From assembly GCA_029582265.1 (NCBI GenBank), contig CM055823.1, positions 20,518,827 to 20,582,826 on the forward strand: a stretch of DNA of 64,000 nt, in the 5' to 3' direction. Position 1 is the first letter of the stretch; each line of letters begins with the position of its first letter. The notes under the pieces were generated by a model. It was not told where the DNA came from, ran no database searches, and saw nothing but the letters and a program-made list of their open reading frames with translations. Positions 53,535-61,898 of this stretch are shown here, in pieces. A program made the position numbers and the translations under genes. The stretch is from Zoroaster sp. YZ-2022 (taxonomy: Eukaryota; Echinodermata; Asteroidea; Forcipulatida; Zoroasteridae).

Positions 53535-53801
53535 TTATTCGTTAGGCGTGGGCGTGGGCGTGGGCATGAGCGAAGCTGGTAAAATTCCTTGTTTAACTAA
53601 CGCCGTTTGAGTCGCACCGGCTACTGCAACCGTCACGGTGAGTTTTAACCCGTCTTTTATACTAAACTTTCCCAAGTTGGCTGGTTCTACGCTTAATACT
53701 TTTTTACTGATCATGCTGTATAAAACTATAAAAACACCAAAAACGAGGCTGTGATAAACTGAATCGGCGATTGTTTTCGGTTCTATTGGCATTGAAGACA
53801 T
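53535..53801 (-). CDS. Small two-span membrane protein
   Basis: I do not recognise this family. It has 88 residues with hydrophobic stretches YHSLVFGVFIVLYSMI and LKLTVTVAVAGATQTALV and a Pro-Thr tail (MPTPTPTPNE). The start is set at the second in-frame ATG because it is preceded by TATAAAT, exactly as in the genes at 55053 and 63079; the first ATG (53813) would put that element inside the gene. It precedes the integrase by 5 bp. A virion membrane or holin-like role is possible but unsupported. Confidence 0.7.
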   Translation of the reverse strand: MSSMPIEPKTIADSVYHSLVFGVFIVLYSMISKKVLSVEPANLGKFSIKDGLKLTVTVAVAGATQTALVKQGILPASLMPTPTPTPNE

Positions 53802-53842
53802 ATTTATAGTCATTTAATATAATATTTTTTAAAAAAACACTT

Positions 53843-54232
53843 TCATTCCATTTCAAAAACAATGCTCGTGGTAGGCGGTGAAACGCTAGCGAGTTTAACG
53901 GGTTCTCTAACTAGTTTAACTGGTTCTTGCTCGTTCTGTCTAAACAAGAAATAAGCGATACCTCCAATAGCTAAACCAATAGCTATATAATAGTAGCCAT
54001 AGCTCGACGCTTCACGACTCGGCGCTTCTTCGATATCGCGAGACGTTTTAACGCTTTTCGCGGGTTTAGCGAGTTGTAGTTTTTTCTTTTTGTTAATTTC
54101 GGCTAGTCTTTTTCCAGCCGCAACTCTGTTTGGGTTTTTTGGTTTAGTCGCTGGTTGGGTCACGGTCTTCGGCGGAAGTGTTGGTGGTTGCACAATCTCC
54201 GTCTCGTTTGGCGCCTGTGCATTCATTTCCAT
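53843..54232 (-). CDS. Single-span membrane protein with basic KxKxPxRVAAGKRLAE region
   Basis: No named family. Its 129 residues have a Pro/Thr-rich start, a basic segment NPNRVAAGKRLAEINKKKKL (about 34-53), one hydrophobic span YYYIAIGLAIGGIAYFLF (about 80-97) and a short tail. Basic plus single span suggests a DNA- or capsid-associated membrane protein, which is inference. Its first 89 bases overlap the end of the 201-residue gene in another frame. No TATAAA element precedes it, so it may be translated from its neighbour's mRNA. Confidence 0.7.
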   Translation of the reverse strand: MEMNAQAPNETEIVQPPTLPPKTVTQPATKPKNPNRVAAGKRLAEINKKKKLQLAKPAKSVKTSRDIEEAPSREASSYGYYYIAIGLAIGGIAYFLFRQNEQEPVKLVREPVKLASVSPPTTSIVFEME

Positions 54233-54749
54233 CGCTTTTACTATCTACGCAAGATTCTTCTTTTCTTTTTAAATGTTTTGCCGTAATTAGCGAAGCGCTG
54301 AGCGGAGCGATCAACATGCCGTACTTGTAGTATATTTCACACGCCACGGTAGAAAGCATGGTAGAAATGAACGGATCTTTTTCTAAATCTGAAATTAATT
54401 TACCTTCGTCGTCAATTTGAAATTTATGACCGTACAAATCTATACGATTTAAACTAAATCCTAATAGTTTAGCGTATAGCGTTATAATGGCGCTACCTAA
54501 AGACTGAGTAATATCGCGGCCTAATTTAGTTTCGTATTGCGTGTGCAGCGCGTCTCGCTCTTGCGTAGACAAAGCTTCAATATCGCTAACGCTTAGTTCT
54601 TTTCCGAAAAACTTGGCTGAATCTCCTCCCACTACAACCGATAAAAGACGTATTTTTTGTTTCAACGACGTATCATCGTTGGTATCGCTCGCGGCGTCCT
54701 CGAGTGTCATCCGTGGATTTTCGTTCAAAAGTTTATGTACTTCTTCCAT
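54144..54749 (-). CDS. Conserved-looking Polinton protein of unknown role (201 aa)
   Basis: Not recognised beyond being typical of such elements. It is mostly helical, with GGDSAKFFGKELSVSDIEAL, SQGS-like SLGSAIITLYAKLLGF and YYKYGMLIAPLSASLITAKH, and a charged low-complexity tail (from about residue 165). TATAATAA directly before ATG gives strong start support. The tail overlaps the next gene by 89 bp. Confidence 0.75.
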   Translation of the reverse strand: MEEVHKLLNENPRMTLEDAASDTNDDTSLKQKIRLLSVVVGGDSAKFFGKELSVSDIEALSTQERDALHTQYETKLGRDITQSLGSAIITLYAKLLGFSLNRIDLYGHKFQIDDEGKLISDLEKDPFISTMLSTVACEIYYKYGMLIAPLSASLITAKHLKRKEESCVDSKSDGNECTGAKRDGDCATTNTSAEDRDPTSD

Positions 54750-54783
54750 TTATTATACGTACTTATAGAATAATCGGTTAAAT

Positions 54784-55053
54784 TTATTTAAAAAAATATA
54801 AAAACCAATAATTAATTTTAGATAACCCATCGACGTTTAAAAGTTCGTTAAGATTAAACGTTAAATCTTTTACTCGTTCAGCGGATATACTCGTAAATAT
54901 ACCTTTTACTTTTTCAGTATTCTCGTTTAAAACTAGTACTAGTATTTTTCTTTCTATTTCAGTATTGACAAGTTGGTTAAGATTATATATAAAATCATTT
55001 ACTCGTTCAGCATCTATATTCGTAAATATAACTTGCACTCGTTCAGCATTCAT
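54784..55053 (-). CDS. Small protein built of two internal repeats
   Basis: No family recognised. The 89 residues contain a duplicated segment: IFTNIDAERVNDFIYNLNQL (9-28) and IFTSISAERVKDLTFNLNEL (52-71). It is supported by TATAAAT one base before the ATG and by the length of the open frame. Small helical repeats suggest a binding protein; nothing more can be said. Confidence 0.6.
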   Translation of the reverse strand: MNAERVQVIFTNIDAERVNDFIYNLNQLVNTEIERKILVLVLNENTEKVKGIFTSISAERVKDLTFNLNELLNVDGLSKINYWFLYFFK

Positions 55054-55100
55054 ATTTATAAATAGATTTTATAATATTTATTAAAATACTCAACAACCCT

Positions 55101-55276
55101 TGCCTAATGACCTAGAGGTAATTGCTAATGACCTATGGGTAATTGTCTAATGACCTATGGGTAATTGCCTAATGACCTATGGGTAATTGCCTAATGACCT
55201 ATGGGTAATTGCCTAATGACCTATGGGTAATTGTCTAATGACTTGGAGGTAATTGCCTAACGACCTATGGGTAATT
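55101..55276. repeat. Eight-unit 22-bp tandem repeat between virion genes
   Basis: The unit GCCTAATGACCTATGGGTAA plus TT is repeated eight times with a few changes, ending at the ATPase stop codon. It lies in the only sizeable non-coding gap (55054-55279) in this part of the element. It could be an hr-like origin/enhancer, an mRNA 3' structure or simple slippage. Confidence 0.9.
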
Positions 55277-55279
55277 ACC

Positions 55280-55900
55280 CTAGTCGCGTATTTCATAACC
55301 GGTAGGTTGATCCGTTTTTAAAATCAATTTGCGATGTTTAACTCGTTTTAATTTTTCATGAATTTCCATTCTCAACTCTTTTGTAGGCACGACATCATTT
55401 TCTCTAAGGCAATTCTCGTACGAGTCTCTATCTTTACAATAAAATAAACACACCCATTTGAGTTGTTCTCTAAAATCTTTCAATACGCTATTATATTTTT
55501 GCGAAAGAATCCAACAGCTGTGTCGTACGTGTCTGCCGCTAAAAGCCAATTGTGTAATCATACATTTATTATTCTCGTCGTATTTTTTATAATGCAACTG
55601 TTTATTAGCGCTGCAATCGTCGATGATAAACAACGTTTCTTCCGTTTTGAAAGCATCGCTATAAATTTGTATCGCTCGGTTTAACGAGATGTCGTTTAAA
55701 TCGTTAACGTGTACGTTATCGTCGTTTAGAACCCATTTTCTATTTTTGTACGTTTCGTTGTAAAAGATGGTGGGACATAATATAACGATATTTTTAAAAT
55801 ATTTAAAATAATCATTTTCTAATAAATTTAAAACAAATTCAGTTTTTCCGCATCCCGTTTGGCCGCAAATTAACGCGGCGTGTGGATATTTAGGTAACAT
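55280..55900 (-). CDS. ATP: A32-like DNA packaging ATPase
   Basis: The 206-residue protein is the genome-packaging motor of Polintons and related viruses. Walker A is GQTGCGKTE (13-21), Walker B is TLFIIDDC (89-96), and the sensor-like region ITQLAFSGRHVRHSCWILSQ (about 113-132) follows. Length and motif order match the FtsK/HerA-type A32 family. It follows the capsid gene by 23 bp on the same strand. An exact TATAAA element is not present; the leader has TTTATAGTAAAAAGAAA. Confidence 0.92.
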   Translation of the reverse strand: MLPKYPHAALICGQTGCGKTEFVLNLLENDYFKYFKNIVILCPTIFYNETYKNRKWVLNDDNVHVNDLNDISLNRAIQIYSDAFKTEETLFIIDDCSANKQLHYKKYDENNKCMITQLAFSGRHVRHSCWILSQKYNSVLKDFREQLKWVCLFYCKDRDSYENCLRENDVVPTKELRMEIHEKLKRVKHRKLILKTDQPTGYEIRD

Positions 55901-55923
55901 TTTCTTTTTACTATAAAGCGTTT

Positions 55924-57201
55924 TTAATAATCGACAGATTCAAAACGCCCGTTTCTTATGTTTAGTTGCGCGTCCATGATGATAAAAGTATACATGTTTA
56001 TTTCGCCCGCATTTTCAGCTTCTTTTTCAATTTGAATAGTAATTCCTTCGCTCAAGTTTTGTACTCGTCTTCCGCTTCCGTGTAATTTATTATCGGTGGT
56101 AGTTCTTAAATCTAAAAATAGGCCGTATCGATTTAGAAAATAATCAGCTTGTTTAACGTTAGATAAATTTAGAGCTTGTACGACTTGTATAGCGTGTTGC
56201 TTGTTGGAATCACCAAAATATTTTGAAATTTCTTCAAAATGTTGATACCTTTTCATTCCGTGCGCGTAGAGTTGATTGGGAACGCCTTCGATCGTGATCG
56301 AAACTTTGTCAATTTTTGGATTATAAAACTTGTTGCTTTCTTGCGCGGTGGGTTCTCTGAATAAAAACAATATTCCTTTCATACTTTTTGCCGGGGTATT
56401 TAAATTTATATTCCAAGTAGTGTCTTTTTTGTTGCACGGAGTCACGCTCTGTCTCAATACGCGGTCAAACAATATACTAAACTGAGAGGCATATTGATTT
56501 TTAATCGTTCGAGCGAGTTCCGGCATATGAACGACTTCAAACTCTAAAGAAATTCCGCTTATGATATATTTCGCATTATCGTCGGTGCTTTTAATCACGC
56601 TAGAAAATTTATTAAACACGAGTTCGTAAGTCAATCGATCTCCGATGCCCGATTGATAGTAAGGTTGATGATCGGTCAACAATTCAAAATCTAGCGGAAT
56701 GTAATATCTATTTTTATACGTATCCGCGATAGCTTTATCTTTTCCTCCATTACCCGCGGGAACTTTATCGCTAGCGTCTATTCTCATTTTAGTTACGTTA
56801 GCATCTTCGATTCCTTGATACGTTAAATTTTCGCGTTGATCTTTGGTTAACCATTCGTCCTTGTAACAATTGAACACATCCGCGTCGTCTAATGAAAATA
56901 TTTCATTTCCTTCCATTTTAATAATTATATGTTTTACGATGGCTCTACCTATATTTTGTACCAACGTTCTATTTTCATCGTCCGAGCTAACGAGTTGTAT
57001 ATTAAAAGGTAATCCAGTTGTATTGGGAACGATGACGTCGTTCATTCCTAAATTTGGAAAACGAACCGTCAACAATTGATTTTCGGTAATGGTACTCGGA
57101 TTGTTTGTAATGACGACTTTTTGGCGCGTTCCTTTCACGCCTCGAGGTTCTCTTATTCTTCTGTATGGATCTAGCACATCTCCGTACGTATTACTAGTCA
57201 T
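55924..57201 (-). CDS. MCP: Probable major capsid protein (double jelly-roll type)
   Basis: The 425-residue product shows the beta-rich pattern of Polinton capsid proteins. It includes LLTVRFPNLGMNDVIVPNT (strand and loop), KHIIIKMEGNEIFSLDDAD followed by YKDEW, YIPLDFELLTDHQPYYQSG, YELVFNKF, and a C-terminal GITIQIEKEAENAG with MDAQLNI. The start ATG at 57201 (TSNTYGDVL) is preferred over the upstream frame start because TATAAATA lies 4 bases before it and the longer version would overlap the divergent gene. Assignment rests on pattern and neighbourhood with the ATPase; a fold prediction would settle it. Confidence 0.7.
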   Translation of the reverse strand: MTSNTYGDVLDPYRRIREPRGVKGTRQKVVITNNPSTITENQLLTVRFPNLGMNDVIVPNTTGLPFNIQLVSSDDENRTLVQNIGRAIVKHIIIKMEGNEIFSLDDADVFNCYKDEWLTKDQRENLTYQGIEDANVTKMRIDASDKVPAGNGGKDKAIADTYKNRYYIPLDFELLTDHQPYYQSGIGDRLTYELVFNKFSSVIKSTDDNAKYIISGISLEFEVVHMPELARTIKNQYASQFSILFDRVLRQSVTPCNKKDTTWNINLNTPAKSMKGILFLFREPTAQESNKFYNPKIDKVSITIEGVPNQLYAHGMKRYQHFEEISKYFGDSNKQHAIQVVQALNLSNVKQADYFLNRYGLFLDLRTTTDNKLHGSGRRVQNLSEGITIQIEKEAENAGEINMYTFIIMDAQLNIRNGRFESVDY

Positions 57202-57262
57202 ATTATTTATAAAAGTATAAACATAATAATTTTTAGCTTTTTTAAATAAACTATAAAAGAAA
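57202..57262. promoter_or_regulatory. Bidirectional late-type promoter
   Basis: Only 61 bp separates two divergent start codons. TATAAA occurs on the minus strand (57206-57211) 4 bases before the capsid start and on the plus strand (57252-57257) 5 bases before the start at 57263. Confidence 0.6.
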
Positions 57263-57697
57263 ATGGTGTCTGTAGCGATGATGGTCGGAGGAGCGTTAAT
57301 CAACGCGTTAGCTTTTACCGGTAGCAATGCTTTATTTAGTAATTTACGCGGTAGCGACGTTGAACAGGAACGAGCAAGACACGATTTAGCGGTAGAGCAA
57401 CTTTCGAAAGCTAGAGAAGAATTTAGTAAAAAACGTTTAAAATATTTAGATTATTTGAATGAAAAAATACAAAAAGAATCGAGCGCCGTAAAAACGTTTA
57501 ATAATATCAACGATGCAATGAATGAATATTATAACATAAGTGGCGAACTAATTAATTTACCGAAAGATTTATACGTCGAACCTCAACTAGAAGATTTTTA
57601 CGCTCCTAGCGAAGATCAAAAAACGCGTGAAATTTTATTTATCGTACTAGCGATGAGCGCCGTAGGTTATGTAAGTTATAAATTATTGAAAAAATAA
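57263..57697 (+). CDS. Polinton protein with terminal membrane spans (144 aa)
   Basis: Function unknown. It has a hydrophobic N-terminus (VSVAMMVGGALINALAFTGS), a long charged helix that may form a coiled coil (about 35-85), the segment PQLEDFYAPSEDQKTRE and a C-terminal span ILFIVLAMSAVGYVSYKLL. Its position opposite the capsid gene and the shared promoter suggest a virion component. Intact; first ATG used. Confidence 0.75.
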   Translation: MVSVAMMVGGALINALAFTGSNALFSNLRGSDVEQERARHDLAVEQLSKAREEFSKKRLKYLDYLNEKIQKESSAVKTFNNINDAMNEYYNISGELINLPKDLYVEPQLEDFYAPSEDQKTREILFIVLAMSAVGYVSYKLLKK

Positions 57698-57705
57698 AAA
57701 TCAAT

Positions 57706-57711
57706 TATAAA
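57706..57711 (+). promoter_or_regulatory. TATAAA directly before ATG
   Basis: TCAATTATAAA runs straight into the start codon. The identical 11 bases precede the paralogue at 58995. Confidence 0.6.
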
Positions 57712-58980
57712 ATGGTGGAAGGAGGACGAGATCTTATGCTGATGGATCCATTATTACAAGGTCTTGATGAAGAAGATGATGATCGTGAGATTGAACGAGA
57801 AACGTCTTTTAGTGAACCGTCTTTTTCTCAAACAACTATATTTACTAGATCTGTAGTCGATGATTTTTATGCTTCGCGTAAAAAAGGTAAACCAAATACG
57901 ATAGATTATAATGACTTCCACATTATCAATAAAAAAGGAAAAAATGTACTCTATTTTAAAAAAGGTAGTGAATATGTGTCATTAACTAAATCCGACGGCG
58001 GATTTTACGCGGAATCTACTTTAAAAAGAAGTGGATTAACCGATAAAGATTTATATAAATTTGATGAACGTGAAGAAACGATAGTAAATGTTATAGAAAA
58101 ATCAAAAAAAAGTAGCGGTAGAAGGTTACCAACTCCACCACCGTTAGAAAAATCTAAAAAAGTAGAAGAAGCTCTAGAAACGGCGGTTATAGTTCTTTCG
58201 AGAGAACAAGAAACTCAAACGGATTTTTTCTTTCCAAACCGAGAAATCTTGGGGCTCGATAGAGCTTTACAAACGACTAGAGGTAATCTTGAATTAAATT
58301 TAGCTAAATTAAGCCAACTCGATGGAGAAACATCTAATCTTCAAGAATTAATTCTTGACGGTAAACGGCGGGGATTAGACGAATTAACTGAAAAAGCTAT
58401 CAAACAGCTGCGAGAAAAACAAGACGAAAGACTAGCGAGATTAGAAGCCATAAGCGTGAATGAAAACGCTCTTCGTAGACAAATCAATAGAATTAGAGAA
58501 ACGTTTCAAAAAATGTTAACGAGAGACGATACGTTGGGTGATAAAATTAAAACTTTATTTAGAGAACAAGGCGTAACGATCGTTAGTATATTAATAGCCG
58601 CCGGTATGGTTATTACCGCTATCGTCGAACTCGCCGTTAATGCCGCGAGTTCAGTTTTACCACCCCCAATACCACCCACTCCACCCGCACCACCACCACC
58701 CACTCCCACTCCACCACCCACACCACCACCAACTCCACCCGCACCACCTCCAAAACCGAGTGGTGTAAGCGAGTGGATACAAAAAACGTTAAAAAACTTT
58801 GCGAACGTATTATCTAAACTGGGAGCGGAAGCTTTATCCGCTTTACCCGCTATTATCGGTAGTATAATAAGTTGGTTATTTAAAATAGCTTCGAGCGTCG
58901 TTATGTTCGCGGCGCAACATTTATGGTTAACCTTGACCGCGGCCGGTGTTTTAATTTTAACATACGCGCTTAAAAAATAA
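57712..58980 (+). CDS. Proline-rich membrane protein, paralogue 1
   Basis: The family is not named. Its 422 residues have an acidic N-terminus (1-35), a segment VVDDFYASRKKGK to FHIINKKGKNVLYFKKGSEY (49-88), a long helical region likely to coil (180-270), a hydrophobic span VTIVSILIAAGMVITAIVEL (288-307), a Pro/Thr-only linker (317-349) and a hydrophobic C-terminal block with two spans (ALPAIIGSIISWLF, 377-390; HLWLTLTAAGVLILTYAL, 403-420). The linker looks like a rigid stalk between two membrane-active parts. A virion surface or entry role is inference. Confidence 0.75.
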   Translation: MVEGGRDLMLMDPLLQGLDEEDDDREIERETSFSEPSFSQTTIFTRSVVDDFYASRKKGKPNTIDYNDFHIINKKGKNVLYFKKGSEYVSLTKSDGGFYAESTLKRSGLTDKDLYKFDEREETIVNVIEKSKKSSGRRLPTPPPLEKSKKVEEALETAVIVLSREQETQTDFFFPNREILGLDRALQTTRGNLELNLAKLSQLDGETSNLQELILDGKRRGLDELTEKAIKQLREKQDERLARLEAISVNENALRRQINRIRETFQKMLTRDDTLGDKIKTLFREQGVTIVSILIAAGMVITAIVELAVNAASSVLPPPIPPTPPAPPPPTPTPPPTPPPTPPAPPPKPSGVSEWIQKTLKNFANVLSKLGAEALSALPAIIGSIISWLFKIASSVVMFAAQHLWLTLTAAGVLILTYALKK

Positions 58981-58988
58981 AAATCAAT

Positions 58989-58994
58989 TATAAA
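58989..58994 (+). promoter_or_regulatory. TATAAA directly before ATG, paralogue 2
   Basis: Same sequence and spacing as at 57706-57711. Confidence 0.6.
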
Positions 58995-60474
58995 ATGGCG
59001 GAAGGAGGTGATATTCCGATGGAAGATTTTAACGATGATAATATGATTACCGATGATGAAACAACTTGGTTCGATGCCGAAGAAGATGAAACAACAACTT
59101 GGTTCGATGCCGAAGAAGAAAAAGAAAAAGAAAGAGGTCTCGAAAGAAAAGAAGATAGAGAAACACGACGAGAGATGGAAAAAGAAAGAGTTAAAGAAAT
59201 AAAAAATAGCGGTACTTCAAAGCAAATAAAAAAACTAACTGAAACGTACGTCGATGATTTTTACGCGAGCATAGAGTACGAACCAACTGAGAAAAATTTA
59301 AAATAAATAAAGAAAATTTATTAGTTTTTAAAAAAGGTTTTAAACACGGTTTTAAAGAATTAGTTTTGACTAATTTAAAAGATAAAACTAAATTTAAAAA
59401 ATTAACTACTCTCATTAATAAATATGGCATCGATTTCGTAAGATCAGATTTAGGTATAACCGATTATAAACTAAAACCATTACAACCGCGCGAACAAAAA
59501 GCAATAAACGATAATTTCGATGAGGTGGAAGAAGCGCAAAGGCAACCTATACCGTTGGAGCCTACCGTCGATGGTCGCAAAGAAGGAGATTTACAACCAA
59601 CGCCGATAGACAAAGTAATAGAAACTAACGATAAAACAATAAGCGTTCTTTCAGAAAACTCAGATTTAAAGGATAGTTACGATTTAAGAACTTTAAAAAG
59701 CATCGAAAAATTTATGAAAACGAAACGGGGCTCGTTTATAGAATTACGACTAAGATATGTTGAGAAACAAAAAGAATTAGCTGATGTTGAACAAAGAATT
59801 AAAGAAAACAAAGGAGATGTAGATGCGCTACGTGAAAAAAGAGCAAACCTAATAGATGAATCTGGCGTTTTGAAAGAAGCTTTTGAAAAAATAGGTTTAA
59901 ATATTGAATACGTTTTCTATGAAAATAGAAAAACGTTGGAAGCGTTAAATGGAAGAAAACGCACGTTGGGCGAAAAAATTAAAGGCTTATTTAAAAAACG
60001 AGGCGTAACGATCGTTAGTATATTAACGGCGATTGGTTTAGCTATCGCTTTATTGGTTGAAACAATTACCAATACTGTAAGTTTGGTTATACCCAAACCA
60101 ACACCACCCCCACCACCACCCACTCCTACACCCGCACCACCCCCAACACCACCCGCACCACCTCCAACACCACCCCCAACACCACCCACTCCCACTCCAC
60201 CACCAACACCACCCCCAACGCCACCGCACCACCACCAAAACCGAGTGGTGGTGCGAGCGAGTGGATACAAAAAACGTTAAAAAATTTAGCGAACGTATTA
60301 TCTAAACTAGGATTGAAATCTTTAGCCGTTTTACCAGCTATTATCGGTAGTATAGTAAATTGGTTATTTAAAATAGCTTCGAGCGTCGTTACGTTCGCGG
60401 CGCAACATTTATGGTTAACCTTGACCACGGTTAGTGTACAAGTTTTAGCTTACGCGCAGAAAATGTTAAAATAA
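58995..60474 (+). pseudogene. Proline-rich membrane protein, paralogue 2, with two frame breaks
   Basis: The first frame (58995-59306) carries two copies of TTWFDAEE and ends in YVDDFYASIEYEP. The homology to paralogue 1 (INK..N.L.FKKG) continues in the -1 frame from about 59300, through a helical region and the span VTIVSILTAIGLAIALLVE, to the Pro/Thr linker. A second one-base change near 60222-60230 moves the C-terminal block (SEWIQKTLKN, then ALP-like LPAIIGSIVNWLF) to another frame, which ends at 60472-60474. That end overlaps the opposing gene by 9 bp, so the whole length was once coding. The first break falls on A AAT TTA, a canonical -1 slippery heptamer. Decay, assembly indels or frameshifting are all open. 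Confidence 0.75.
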
Positions 60475-61875
60475 CAATTCGTAAATCATAACACCTAGTC
60501 CGGTTAAAATCGCAAAACCGAGTATTAAAGCACTTTTTTCTTCTTTATGATCGTCTTCTTTACTATTTAGAGTTGGTGCAGTTTCTAAAGAGTTGCCAAC
60601 GGTTTCAAGAGAATGTGATATTGATTCTTGTACGTGTTCAGTTGTAAAATCATTAGATTCTTGTACGTGTTCAGTTGCCGTAAAATCATTAGATTCTTGC
60701 AAAGGTAAAATAGGAAGAGCAATGGGCGTTGAATTCGTATTCAAATTTGAACCTAAAGATAAATCACTCGTCGCTATTAATATATTATTGTTGTATCCCG
60801 CGTACGTTCCTATTCGTAAATTCATATCGCTCGGCATCATGTATAAATTTTCTCCGACGGCAAAATTTAATTGCGAACGAGCGTATTGTAAAACGTCTTG
60901 ATATCGTTGAATGCTAGTTTGTAAATCGACCGGAGAGTCAATTTCTGCTTCGGTTATATTTATAAATTCACGTTGCGCGTCTAGACCGGTACCACCCGCT
61001 AAAAATGAGCTTTTTGCTTGCGCTTGAGCTCCTAAAATCGCGTAAACGTACGTTCTTATAGAATCGTTAATTCGTTGCGTACCAACGTCTGTAAAACCTA
61101 CAGACGCGCCGATTATAAATTTAGTCCAAGCTGTTTTTACGCTATTGGATTGTAAAATGTAACTTACTCTTATAACGTGTTCTTTTCGATTATGCGCTCC
61201 ATCGTCAAAAGCCATTCTTTTTTCACCCACTGGCCTGGGATCGTTTAGAGAAATAAGACCAGTGGCGGGATTTAAAATAGAATTGTCGTAGTTGTGACCG
61301 GGTACGGGTTCGTATCCTCTTCTTCCGATTTGATGCCAATAATAAGCGGTACCTAATCCATCGCTGTACGCATCGACTTGTTGTTTCCAATTAGTGTTTT
61401 GCGAAAGGTGAAATTCTTTACACAAGTTTTTATACGCGCTCATGTCTATATTGTTATCGAGCGCGTTAAAATAATTTTGAAAAGATGTGGGGCAACTCAT
61501 TTCTTTGAGTAACCGTCTAATTTGATAATAGACGTGAAATCTAAAAAAACTACGAATTATCACGTTTGAATGGTTCAAATGATAATAACTCACGCCGCAT
61601 CTCGTCGTAGCGCAATACGTCGCAAAATTTATTTGATTTGGATAAAAAATTAGCGGATTATGATGGTAATCATCGACAACTTGTTCACCGACTACTTTAG
61701 GTAACTTGTAGTTGCTGAAAACATTGTTAAAACGAGCGTTAAAAAACTCGTTCTTGTTTACGTAAATATTTATACTCGTTAAATCGATATCGTTAAAATC
61801 GAGAGGCTCTTTAAAATTTCCGGATGCTGGATACGAATACATGTAATTACTCTTGAATGCTAATGGAAACGTCAT
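60466..61875 (-). CDS. Large late-type protein (469 aa), possible second capsid component
   Basis: I cannot name the family. The N-terminal 400 residues are mixed alpha/beta, with FYPNQINFATYCATTRCGVS, RSFFRFHVYYQIRRLLKEM and GLGTAYYWHQIGRRGYEP. Near residue 400 there is a 12-residue duplication (ESNDFT..EHVQ). The C-terminus is one membrane span (ALILGFAILTGLGVMIYELL). TATAATAA abuts the start codon. Divergent to the probable minor capsid gene with only 23 bp between, so a virion role is likely. Ends tail to tail with the proline-rich paralogue, overlapping by 9 bp. Confidence 0.7.
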   Translation of the reverse strand: MTFPLAFKSNYMYSYPASGNFKEPLDFNDIDLTSINIYVNKNEFFNARFNNVFSNYKLPKVVGEQVVDDYHHNPLIFYPNQINFATYCATTRCGVSYYHLNHSNVIIRSFFRFHVYYQIRRLLKEMSCPTSFQNYFNALDNNIDMSAYKNLCKEFHLSQNTNWKQQVDAYSDGLGTAYYWHQIGRRGYEPVPGHNYDNSILNPATGLISLNDPRPVGEKRMAFDDGAHNRKEHVIRVSYILQSNSVKTAWTKFIIGASVGFTDVGTQRINDSIRTYVYAILGAQAQAKSSFLAGGTGLDAQREFINITEAEIDSPVDLQTSIQRYQDVLQYARSQLNFAVGENLYMMPSDMNLRIGTYAGYNNNILIATSDLSLGSNLNTNSTPIALPILPLQESNDFTATEHVQESNDFTTEHVQESISHSLETVGNSLETAPTLNSKEDDHKEEKSALILGFAILTGLGVMIYELLF

Positions 61876-61898
61876 TTATTATAACTTTTAATAATAAA
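61876..61898. promoter_or_regulatory. 23-bp bidirectional start region
   Basis: TTATTATAACTTTTAATAAT plus AAA separates two divergent ATGs. Read in either direction an AT-rich TATAATAA or AATAATAAA touches the start codon. This is extremely short for two promoters. Confidence 0.55.

Noticed and set aside
55101..55276. CRISPR-like array
   Set aside because: Units are contiguous with no unique spacers, and the context is a eukaryotic mobile element.
58506..60428. Gly/Val/Trp-rich open frames opposite the proline-rich genes
   Set aside because: They are antisense shadows of the Pro/Thr codon repeats.
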